Origin: an uncultured Prevotella sp.
GTDB taxonomy: Bacteria > Bacteroidota > Bacteroidia > Bacteroidales > Bacteroidaceae
Direction: 5' to 3'
Assembly: GCA_900543975.1 (NCBI GenBank)
Contig: UQTI01000052.1
Location: 1 to 21,814, forward strand
DNA length: 21,814 nucleotides
The notes under the pieces are model-generated. The model saw nothing but the letters and a program-made list of their open reading frames with translations, had not been told where the DNA came from and did not search any database. The first letter of the stretch is position 1. Each line of letters starts with the position of its first letter. This document shows positions 16,020 to 21,814 of this stretch, in pieces. Both the position numbers and the translations under genes were made by a program.

Positions 16020-16491
16020 AGCTCAAGTCAATAGGTTCTTCATTCTGTACCATAAAATATAGGCCCGTGACACCATTGTACGAGTAGCGCGGCATCTCTG
16101 TCGAATAGATATTGTTCAGCTGCATGAACGTCAGACGTTCATCGCCGAGCTCGTCACGGTCGAAGATCATGCGTGCGTGAAACTGTCTGAACAACTGTCT
16201 GCAAAGGTTCAGCTTCTGTTCTCTGTCTTCCATGTCATCGCGTCTATAAGCAGCGACGATGAAGACAGTATAAACGTCACGACGGAAGAATCCGACTCCA
16301 TTGCCGAATGTTTGCTGTGAGGTTGTATCATCGACCATGATGAAGTTCTTATATCTTTTGAAGCCTTGCATGACTCCATCAATAGACTCGGGACCGCTAC
16401 AGAGACAAGGATGGAAACAAAGCTCAGAGGCGAGCTTGTTTGTCTTCGCGAGTTGTGTAAAGTAATCAAGTGCAGGAAAAAGATCTTTCAT
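15982..16491 (-). CDS. conserved phage structural protein, 169 aa (connector or tail terminator candidate)
   Basis: I do not recognise a named family. The protein is a mix of helix and strand with no signal peptide or membrane segment. Visible segments are a helical N-terminus (LFPALDYFTQLAKTNKLASE), a strand (FRRDVYTVFIVAAYRRDD), a helix (KLNLCRQLFRQFHARMIF) and a C-terminal strand (YSYNGVTGLYFMVQNEE). That layout, and a place beside the gp10-like gene, would fit a small head-closure or tail terminator protein. It starts 12 bases after the preceding stop and overlaps the next gene by up to 38 bases, so translation is probably coupled. The role is inferred from position and size. Confidence 0.6.
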   Translation of the reverse strand: MKDLFPALDYFTQLAKTNKLASELCFHPCLCSGPESIDGVMQGFKRYKNFIMVDDTTSQQTFGNGVGFFRRDVYTVFIVAAYRRDDMEDREQKLNLCRQLFRQFHARMIFDRDELGDERLTFMQLNNIYSTEMPRYSYNGVTGLYFMVQNEEPIDLSYDASEWTTTKHD

Positions 16492-16503
16492 AACCGTTAT
16501 AAT

Positions 16504-17289
16504 TTAATGTGTCGATTTAGGAAATTTCTTCCGGAATTCTTCAGCTTCTCTGGCTTTAGCGTCAAGCTCAGTGAGCGCACGCCAACAGTCGGTCTGCTTC
16601 ACTTGCTGCTCCTTTGTCACATCGCCATCCGTAAGAGCTCTGATTTGAGTGTTGATAGACTCAAGAACAGACAGCTCAGAGATATCTCCTTCATCATTCA
16701 CCTTACGGAAGAAATGTTTGAAAGCAAACGACATGACATGCTTGATGTGTGCAAACCAAGCGAGCGTGGCCAAGCGTTCACCTTGAGTAAGGCTCAGCTG
16801 TGAGGGTCTTGAGAAGTCAGGATGACGGTAAAGGAACGAGGCCAGCTTGTCTATGTGCTGCTCATTGCGAGTGCTATTGAACAGCTGATATTGCTGTTCC
16901 ATGCAGAGGTAGTCGCCAAAAGGAATGACCCGCTTTGTCTCAGGGTCTTCCTGTAGCAGCGGATGAACAGCCTGAAGATCTTGAACAACATCCAACCTAT
17001 TGTCCATGGTCTCAGTGCTGTCCACCCATGATAGCTGCTTTATGAAAGAGTTAATTTGCCATGGTGCGAGGTAGAATGCTTCGTGTCTGCGTTTGCCTTC
17101 AGGCTTGTATGCACATTTCCATCCATAACGATTCTTGCATAGGATGCTGATGCCTGTAAATCTAACGAACATATAAGTCTTCACCACCGTCATGTCAGCG
17201 AAGGTGGCAAGAAGGAAAAACACATAACGTAGCTGCTCTTGAGTCAGCTCACGCCAAGATTGAGGAGCAGAAAGTTCTATATTAGCCAT
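16504..17289 (-). CDS. conserved phage protein of unknown function, 261 aa
   Basis: The start is placed at ATG 17289 (MANIELSAPQSW). The frame extends to 17364, but that part lies inside the preceding gene, and the chosen ATG overlaps that gene by only 8 bases, as at other junctions here. The protein is mostly helical. It opens with SWRELTQEQLRYVFFLLATF, has a basic aromatic stretch near residue 60 (KPEGKRRHEAFYLAPWQIN), and ends in a charged helix (AKAREAEEFRKKFPKS). A helical segment around residues 170-200 (RLATLAWFAHIKHVMSFAF) is hydrophobic but interrupted by charges. No enzyme motif is visible. Its setting between DUF6712-like and connector-like genes suggests head-tail assembly or a chaperone role, which is inference. 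Confidence 0.65.
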   Translation of the reverse strand: MANIELSAPQSWRELTQEQLRYVFFLLATFADMTVVKTYMFVRFTGISILCKNRYGWKCAYKPEGKRRHEAFYLAPWQINSFIKQLSWVDSTETMDNRLDVVQDLQAVHPLLQEDPETKRVIPFGDYLCMEQQYQLFNSTRNEQHIDKLASFLYRHPDFSRPSQLSLTQGERLATLAWFAHIKHVMSFAFKHFFRKVNDEGDISELSVLESINTQIRALTDGDVTKEQQVKQTDCWRALTELDAKAREAEEFRKKFPKSTH

Positions 17290-18118
17290 TGAAGAGAAAA
17301 GCAGAAGATTCTTTTTTGTTTTCAAACACAGGAGCATGGGCTGCCTTGTACGCGTCTGATTCATGGTAAATGGCGAATGTCACCGCATTCTCCTCAATCT
17401 CGCGTTCAAGTCGGCGATAGACAGGTGTGCCCGTTGCTGCCTTGCCCATGGAATCCCATTTGTCTGTCAAGTCGCACGCCAGTTGCAGCGCTGTGGCATA
17501 AGTTGTCAGACGGTCATGGTCGTTGCATCTATAAGCATCGAGCATGTCGTCAATCTGGGCATCGCCGAAGCGCATGCGCAGCTGTTCATCGGTGTCAACT
17601 ACAGCACACATCTTCGCTCCCCATTCTTGATAAGAGCGTGCAGGTGTAGCCTGTGGTGAGAAGAAGAAATAATGTTCGTTGTAAATGTAACGAATGAAGC
17701 TCTTTGCCTCAGGAGTTTTGCCCCACTCGGCAGAGCGTAGCATAAAGACCGCCATTGCCCGGTTGCGGCACAGAGCGGTGCGTAGCGACCCTTCGAGAGC
17801 ATCGACGCGTTGCTTGCTTGCCGGTGACACCGTGTCGTTGCTCACGATGCCGAATCCCGTTGGCGTGAGCACAAGATCAAGTTGTCTGAACACCGACAAG
17901 AAGGCATCAATGCACACTGTCATCTTAAAGTATTGCTTTAATGTTGCACTGTTGCTTGTATCGCTAACTTGCTTAATACCAACATCGCCAAGCATTGTAC
18001 TACAGTATTTGTTTAGAGAAATGTCAATGGCTGGTCTTACGTTCTCATACACCTCATCATGAGCTGACACGCCGACAGGCAGAGCAAGCTCGAAGTCTTC
18101 TTTGCTAATTGTAATCAT
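17282..18118 (-). CDS. DUF6712-like phage protein, 278 aa
   Basis: I associate this protein with the Bacteroidales family DUF6712, mainly through the central segment LVLTPTGFGIVSNDTVSPAS and the helical region after it (QRVDALEGSLRTALCRNRAMAVFML). Function is unknown. The N-terminal half is helix-rich. The C-terminal half includes a FIRYIYNEHYFF segment and another helical stretch (RRLEREIEENAVTFAIYH). Its ATG overlaps the stop of the portal-like gene in an ATGA arrangement, so translation is probably coupled. Place directly after the portal suggests a connector or adaptor in the head-tail neck. A capsid role is unlikely from length and helical content, but it cannot be excluded. Confidence 0.65.
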   Translation of the reverse strand: MITISKEDFELALPVGVSAHDEVYENVRPAIDISLNKYCSTMLGDVGIKQVSDTSNSATLKQYFKMTVCIDAFLSVFRQLDLVLTPTGFGIVSNDTVSPASKQRVDALEGSLRTALCRNRAMAVFMLRSAEWGKTPEAKSFIRYIYNEHYFFFSPQATPARSYQEWGAKMCAVVDTDEQLRMRFGDAQIDDMLDAYRCNDHDRLTTYATALQLACDLTDKWDSMGKAATGTPVYRRLEREIEENAVTFAIYHESDAYKAAHAPVFENKKESSAFLFNG

Positions 18119-19575
18119 ATCTCATCGTCTTGTTTAGGAAAGTTACTATTGGCCGTCACTTTCTTGGCGTCTTTGTTCTTGTCGAGAGTTGTCAGCATGA
18201 TCATCGGTACGTCAACAGTCACCTTGTCGTTCCATTTGTTGTAGTGTAGGATTACATGATACGGCTTGCACATCACGTCATGGCAAGGTTTTTCAATAGC
18301 TTGCTTAAGTGTGAAAAGTTCACGCTTGTCGCTTCCCGAGTTGTTCATCTGGCTCTTGCCAGGAGTTGCACCCACAAGGTTAGGATGAATGCCGAAGGCA
18401 AAGCACAGAGCGTTAGACGCCTCGCTCATGTCGTCGCTCCAGTTGCCACCCTCCTTCTTGTTGGCATCGTTTAGAGGCACAATGCGCACCATGCGGTTCT
18501 CCTTGCCGTTAGGATCTACATAGTAGCCGCTAATCATCGCTTTGCCAGCATTCTCAATGCCAGTAACGAAGTCGATGATGTTCTGCTTTTCCTCCTCCTT
18601 TCGTGCTTTGCGTTTCGCCTCGTCCGCTATACCCTCATTGTCGCACACATTGTCCCAATAGTCGTCATGCACCTCAATCTGCACTCGAGGTGCCGACGTG
18701 TTCTTGATCATGAAGCGCTTACCGATGCCAATGAGACGATAGATGTCAAACCAAGCATCGCGAAAAATAGACGAATAGTAGGGGATGGGATAGACCTTAC
18801 AGCCAGGCGTAGCCATACGGCTCAGAATCGCGAACTTGCGGTCTCTTGTTGGTGTACCAACAGTTCCTGTTGTTGGGTTTGGTTCCTGTCCCATTCGGAC
18901 CATCAGGTCGCCTAACGGGTCCCAATAGTCGAGTAGTGGAATAACCTCAATCTTCGCTTCGTCGAAGAATCCGAGTCGAAAATCGCCGAAGAATACATGC
19001 TCCATCTTGCCCGACTCAGAGCTCGGCGCATACTCGAAACGGCAGTAAGATGCATCCTTGTTTCGCACAGTCACAATCTTCTGCCCGTCGCGTGAGAGGA
19101 TGATCACCGTGACAGAGAACGAGTAAAACTTCATGTCAGTAGCTTGCTCAAGGAAAACCTCTTGCAGCGAGTTACGCAGACAGAATTCAAGAATCTGCTT
19201 GTCTTTAACGTCAGCCTTGCTCTCGCGATCAACGAAGCGCACGCCTTGACCGTAGCAACTCACGATGTTAAACTGTTGGCATTGTGCTGTCACCATGTTC
19301 GACATAAGTTCCTTGCGTAAACGGTATGGCAGTTGGTCATCAATGCCCCATTGCACATATCTGTATTGCTTGCCCTTGATAGATATGGAGCGTACGTTAT
19401 GAGTACCTGGCAAGTCTTCGTCGTCAAACACATAAGACGAGTCGCCGCCATACTCAGAGTTGATAGAGTTGCGAGCCGATGACATGCCATAGCCCGATGG
19501 GACGATATGGTAACGTCTGAAGCCGTCTGGGTTGGCGTTGACCGATGTCGGTTGAAGTGTAGTATTGTGGTTCAT
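18115..19575 (-). CDS. portal-like protein, 486 aa
   Basis: The start is set at ATG 19575, which overlaps the preceding stop as ATGA; the longer frame to 19701 lies within the upstream gene. Portal-like features include YVQWGIDDQLPYRLRKELMS followed by CYGQGVRFVDRE near the N-terminus, a long helical segment (about 255-300, FRDAWFDIYRLIGIGKRF then KNTSAPRVQIEV), and a C-terminal region EASNALCFAFGIHPNLVG with GSDKRELFTLKQAI and PYHVILHYN. These resemble the wing, stem and crown-proximal helices of dodecameric portals, through which DNA enters and leaves the head. The protein has no membrane segment. No terminase or capsid gene is adjacent, which is unusual. The call is by resemblance only. 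Confidence 0.65.
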   Translation of the reverse strand: MNHNTTLQPTSVNANPDGFRRYHIVPSGYGMSSARNSINSEYGGDSSYVFDDEDLPGTHNVRSISIKGKQYRYVQWGIDDQLPYRLRKELMSNMVTAQCQQFNIVSCYGQGVRFVDRESKADVKDKQILEFCLRNSLQEVFLEQATDMKFYSFSVTVIILSRDGQKIVTVRNKDASYCRFEYAPSSESGKMEHVFFGDFRLGFFDEAKIEVIPLLDYWDPLGDLMVRMGQEPNPTTGTVGTPTRDRKFAILSRMATPGCKVYPIPYYSSIFRDAWFDIYRLIGIGKRFMIKNTSAPRVQIEVHDDYWDNVCDNEGIADEAKRKARKEEEKQNIIDFVTGIENAGKAMISGYYVDPNGKENRMVRIVPLNDANKKEGGNWSDDMSEASNALCFAFGIHPNLVGATPGKSQMNNSGSDKRELFTLKQAIEKPCHDVMCKPYHVILHYNKWNDKVTVDVPMIMLTTLDKNKDAKKVTANSNFPKQDDEI

Positions 19576-19820
19576 AAGAAAACACGTTGATTGTTGATTT
19601 GAATGATGAATATCTGTGGCAGTGTCCGCAAGATGTGTGCGTTCTTTGGGTTGCGCAGCCTCACATAGCCTCCGCGCCAGTTCACATGGTGTACGAGCCA
19701 TCCCTTATAGTGAAGGGTCTCGCCCGTACCACCCTCCCATGCGTATACGTCGACCAGAGAGCGATGTTGGTAAGCCTGATCAAGCAGACGCAACATGTCA
19801 GAAAAATGGATAGCTTTCAT
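19572..19820 (-). CDS. small phage protein of unknown function, 82 aa
   Basis: I do not recognise this protein. It starts at ATG 19820, which shares one base with the stop of the 348-aa gene (TAATG), and it ends in an ATGA overlap with the portal-like gene. Such tight coupling on both sides supports a real gene. The sequence begins with a short helix (DMLRLLDQAYQHRSLVDVY) followed by beta-prone Trp/Gly-rich segments (EGGTGETLHYKGWLVHHVNW, GGYVRLRNP) and ends in hydrophobic IFIIQINNQRVFL. It may be a small structural or assembly factor that is needed with the portal. Confidence 0.7.
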   Translation of the reverse strand: MKAIHFSDMLRLLDQAYQHRSLVDVYAWEGGTGETLHYKGWLVHHVNWRGGYVRLRNPKNAHILRTLPQIFIIQINNQRVFL

Positions 19821-20866
19821 TACTCGAATGTATTGTCAAAGGTATTGTCGAAAATTCTGCCCGATCGCAATAGGTTCAACACGTTGTGGTTGCGTTGAGC
19901 ATACTGATAAGAGAAGGTGAAGCGTGGCAACTCTTCGTCCTCGTTGCTGTATTCTGACTTCGACTCGGTGATTATCACCTCTTTGCCGATGTTAGGGTGT
20001 CCGTCTTTGAAGTTGACGACATGAACGGTCTGTGACCTGAAAAGCTCGTCTACCCAGTTGGCCATGATGAAGCTCAACACGCCAGTGTCAGCCTTGAAGG
20101 TGCGAGTCTCAACGATGTCATAGTTGCGTTGCAGTTTGCCAATATAGCCTTGGCTGCGCTTGTATGATGGTGCTACGGTGTGTGTGCCTGTGCAATAGAG
20201 GAGCTCCTCTACGCCGAATGAGTTGTCGAAAACCAGAATGGGAGCGCAGTCTGGTTCATCAAAATCTATTGTGAACCTGAAGCTGCGCTGCCCGGCTTGG
20301 ACAATATAGTCAATCAAGCAACTACCACTAATGGCAAACTGAGATGGAGATACATCGAGTGTGGTATATAGGTCGTTGCCTCCGACAGGAAGTAACGTGA
20401 ACGACTTATTAGTGCCGTCATCATAATAGGACGTCACTGTTGCGCTGTCCTTACCGATGAAATGTAGATACTCAAGACGGTTTAATGCCGTGATCTTCTC
20501 TCCATCGAGAAGCGTGAGGAAGCGCGTCTTGGTGAAATCGGCAGCAGTTGTGCCGATGTCAGCGATGCAGTAGATGATATCAGCAGAAAGAACCGTGGAG
20601 CTTGAGACCTTGTCAGAGCTCGACACATACTCTTTAATATCTATTTTCAACGAAGCTTTAAGTGTCTGCCGAGCGTAAGGAGTGAGCAGACGGTCAAGCT
20701 CAGCGATTGTTATCTTGCCGTCGACGGGATAAAGATGTTCCGCATAAATTTGCTTCCCGTCAACAGTCATGGTCACAGCAGCTCTGTAGCCGCTGATGAC
20801 GAACTCCACGTCAGGGATATTTGAAGAGAAGTAAGTGCCAAAGATGGCTTGAGTGACTGTTATCAT
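19820..20866 (-). CDS. phage structural protein of unknown role, 348 aa
   Basis: This is the first gene of the structural operon. It starts 25 bases after a -7-like box, which itself follows a terminator. The protein is mostly beta-strand, with an N-terminus (IPDVEFVISGYRAAVTMTVDG), a central LLPVGGNDLYTTLDVSP segment, and a C-terminal part with VETRTFKADTGVLSFIMANW and FTFSYQYAQRNHNVL. I take these as a conserved Bacteroidales prophage structural protein, but I cannot name its role; tail tip or appendage is possible. The last residues hold a small duplication (FDNT FDNT FE) near the stop. No signal peptide or membrane segment is present. Translation is coupled to the 82-aa gene. Confidence 0.65.
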   Translation of the reverse strand: MITVTQAIFGTYFSSNIPDVEFVISGYRAAVTMTVDGKQIYAEHLYPVDGKITIAELDRLLTPYARQTLKASLKIDIKEYVSSSDKVSSSTVLSADIIYCIADIGTTAADFTKTRFLTLLDGEKITALNRLEYLHFIGKDSATVTSYYDDGTNKSFTLLPVGGNDLYTTLDVSPSQFAISGSCLIDYIVQAGQRSFRFTIDFDEPDCAPILVFDNSFGVEELLYCTGTHTVAPSYKRSQGYIGKLQRNYDIVETRTFKADTGVLSFIMANWVDELFRSQTVHVVNFKDGHPNIGKEVIITESKSEYSNEDEELPRFTFSYQYAQRNHNVLNLLRSGRIFDNTFDNTFE

Positions 20867-20890
20867 ATGCCTTTCGTTGTTTTACAAAGA

Positions 20891-20898
20891 CAAAGGTA
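20891..20898 (-). promoter_or_regulatory. -7-like box for the portal operon
   Basis: On the minus strand 20898-20891 reads TACCTTTG, an exact TAnnTTTG match, 25 bases before the ATG of the 348-aa gene and just after a terminator. No clear TTTG lies 19-21 bases upstream, so it may be weak or activator-dependent. Confidence 0.45.
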
Positions 20899-20925
20899 AC
20901 ATCTACACAATTAAATTAAGAATAC

Positions 20926-20961
20926 AAAAGCGGTGTGACCGATTCGCATCGACCACACCGC
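20926..20961 (-). terminator. intrinsic terminator after the small early genes
   Basis: Read on the minus strand, GCGGTGTG and CACACCGC (20961-20954 and 20937-20930) enclose two G-U pairs, a CGAT/ATCG inner stem and a GCGA tetraloop, then TTTTG. The two G-U pairs on this strand would be A-C mismatches on the other strand. It should end the transcript of the small genes. Confidence 0.85.
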
Positions 20962-20998
20962 AAAAATTAGGGACTATATTAATGTAAAAAATGTGCAT

Positions 20999-21283
20999 TT
21001 ACATCATGTATCTCAAGTCGCGATAAATCTCCCAACACAATGTACCGTCAGCCATTGTCTTAAGGCGATAGTTGTTTTTTTTGAGATAAGTAAAAACGTC
21101 TTGTGGCGAAATATGTAAGATGGGAGCAAGGTCATCAACAATGTCTGCTGAAGTCTTGTGTTCCAATATTAACGGCTCGTCTAACTCACTCATTCCTGGA
21201 TATGCTGAGCGAGAAGCAAAATAGCTGTCAAGCACAGCGAGAGTGTTCATGCGCTGTGTTTCAAATTCTTCTTTTTCTGTCAT
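20999..21283 (-). CDS. small protein of unknown function, 94 aa
   Basis: I do not recognise the family. The ATG at 21283 overlaps the stop of the preceding gene as ATGA, which supports coupled translation. The second half (SADIVDDLAPILHISPQDVF followed by TYLKKNNYRLKTMADG) reads like a small helix-turn-helix or winged-helix fold with a closing strand pair, so DNA binding or regulation is possible. No acid-rich or membrane segment is seen. It is the last gene before the terminator at 20926-20961 and lies directly before the structural operon, a fitting place for a late regulator. That is inference. Confidence 0.6.
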   Translation of the reverse strand: MTEKEEFETQRMNTLAVLDSYFASRSAYPGMSELDEPLILEHKTSADIVDDLAPILHISPQDVFTYLKKNNYRLKTMADGTLCWEIYRDLRYMM

Positions 21284-21504
21284 AATGATGTGCGTATTGA
21301 AGTTAAAGACTTTTGTAGGTCGCGTATAGCGTGAATTTGGTCGAGACGTTCAACAGCAGTCTCTGGGTTGATGTCGGGCTCTGACGACTCCTCAAGCAGA
21401 AAGTCGGTTAGCTCATCGAGCAGTCTTATTTTTGCATCGAGGTTGTCGGCATCGCAGAACATGTTGAGTGCTGCTGCTGTCTTGGCGTTGATCTCCATTT
21501 TCAT
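21280..21504 (-). CDS. small helical protein of unknown function, 74 aa
   Basis: The family is not recognised. The protein is acidic and helical, with AKTAAALNMF, AKIRLLDELTDFLLEESSE and AVERLDQIHAIRDLQKSL, so a small coiled-coil or helical bundle is likely. The ATG at 21504 follows an unusually strong Shine-Dalgarno sequence, AAAGGAGGTGA, placed a few bases upstream. That is rare in Bacteroidota, where most genes lack such sites. Its stop overlaps the next ATG (ATGA). It belongs to a run of very short genes before the structural operon. Confidence 0.65.
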   Translation of the reverse strand: MKMEINAKTAAALNMFCDADNLDAKIRLLDELTDFLLEESSEPDINPETAVERLDQIHAIRDLQKSLTSIRTSL

Positions 21505-21507
21505 AAT

Positions 21508-21633
21508 TCACCTCCTTTCACATATTTTTATGTCGTTGTCGAGCTGCTTCACGATGTTTGGGCGTGCAAACTGCAAAGGCTCTTGCTGTTGAGCAGCGTT
21601 TTGAGTGTGCTGCTGTGTTTTCTGTGTGTTCAT
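21508..21633 (-). CDS. 41-aa Gln-rich peptide
   Basis: The frame runs from ATG 21633 to TGA 21508-21510 and codes for 41 residues. The N-terminal half is rich in Gln/Thr/Asn (MNTQKTQQHTQNAAQQQ), followed by FARPNIVKQLDNDIKICERR. An AAAGGAGA ribosome binding site (minus strand 21647-21640) lies seven bases upstream. The last two Arg codons (AGG AGG) and the stop form the Shine-Dalgarno sequence of the next gene, which suggests coupling. Function is unknown. Confidence 0.55.
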   Translation of the reverse strand: MNTQKTQQHTQNAAQQQEPLQFARPNIVKQLDNDIKICERR

Positions 21634-21652
21634 TGTTAATCTCCTTTCTACT

Positions 21653-21754
21653 TTACTGTTGCCCATGGTTGGGTAGTCCTACATTGCTGTTTTTCAAACG
21701 TTCATACTGTTCGGGTGTGAGATTTCTAATTATTTCGCGTATCTCACTTATCAC
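21653..21754 (-). CDS. possible 33-aa peptide with GTG start
   Basis: From GTG 21754 to TAA 21653-21655 the frame codes for a plausible helical peptide (ISEIREIIRNLTPEQYERLK then NSNVGLPNHGQQ). There is no ATG in frame after an upstream TGA, and no clear ribosome binding site precedes the GTG. It ends 20 bases before the next gene and fits the compact layout. Chance is not excluded. Confidence 0.35.
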   Translation of the reverse strand: MISEIREIIRNLTPEQYERLKNSNVGLPNHGQQ

Positions 21755-21778
21755 CTGTGCAGGGCAGACGCATCAAAA

Positions 21779-21814
21779 TTATTCGGATAAAAACTGCAAC
21801 ATTTCCAATTGTAA
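21779..21814 (-). CDS. possible 3' end of a gene cut by the window edge
   Basis: The minus-strand frame is open from the window edge to TAA at 21779-21781, 11 codons ending in EMLQFLSE. It may be the C-terminus of another small gene of the same run. Too little is visible to say more. Confidence 0.3.
   Translation of the reverse strand, partial: LQLEMLQFLSE

Noticed and set aside
17290..17364. Upstream extension of the 261-aa gene
   Set aside because: It lies inside the DUF6712-like gene; ATG 17289 gives the short overlap typical of this operon.
19576..19701. Upstream extension of the portal-like gene
   Set aside because: It overlaps the 82-aa gene in another frame; ATG 19575 makes a clean ATGA junction like its neighbours.
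21505..21814. Search for attR
   Set aside because: No second copy of the tRNA 3' end is seen near the window end, so the prophage must extend beyond it.

Overview
The window carries the left end of a prophage integrated at a tRNA gene in a Bacteroidota genome, most likely Bacteroidales (Bacteroides/Prevotella type). The host group is inferred from TAnnTTTG-type promoter boxes, a tRNA without encoded CCA, the scarcity of Shine-Dalgarno sequences, and structural proteins typical of Bacteroidales prophages. I had no database access, so family names rest on motif recognition.

Layout. Positions 1-708 are host flank, mostly AT-rich, with a 15-bp-repeat pyrimidine tract and no convincing gene. An initiator tRNA-fMet lies at 709-781. 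It is followed by a strong hairpin and a plus-strand tyrosine integrase (893-2080), the usual arrangement for integration into a tRNA 3' end; the matching attR would lie beyond the window. From about 21.8 kb down to 2.1 kb every convincing gene is on the minus strand and is transcribed towards the integrase. In order of transcription they are: tiny ORFs and two small genes (21779-20999), closed by a terminator; a structural operon with a 348-aa protein, an 82-aa protein, a portal-like protein, a DUF6712-like protein, a 261-aa protein, a 169-aa protein and an HK97-gp10-like tail-completion protein (20866-15540); three fibre/appendage proteins, the last closed by a terminator (15497-10756); a lysis cassette of holin, M15-type endolysin and a lipoprotein with a C-terminal membrane anchor that looks like a one-protein spanin (10621-9294); a 99-aa membrane protein with its own promoter and terminator (9216-8917); and a 1629-aa tape measure protein followed by a 628-aa putative tail-tip protein (8853-2075). 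The last gene and the integrase converge, with directly abutting stop codons.

How the genes fit together. Portal, connector-like, tape-measure and fibre genes point to a long-tailed siphovirus. The lysis genes fit escape through a Gram-negative envelope. No terminase, capsid, protease, tail tube or tail chaperone is recognisable here. Lysis genes lie between the fibre genes and the tape measure gene, which is not the common siphovirus order.

Most notable points: the late region appears divided into several transcription units by TAnnTTTG boxes and intrinsic terminators; one unit is a single-gene, moron-like cassette; its terminator hairpin carries a -7-like box just upstream of the tape measure start; the u-spanin candidate; and an initiator tRNA with a mismatched T-stem whose 3' end may be phage-supplied.
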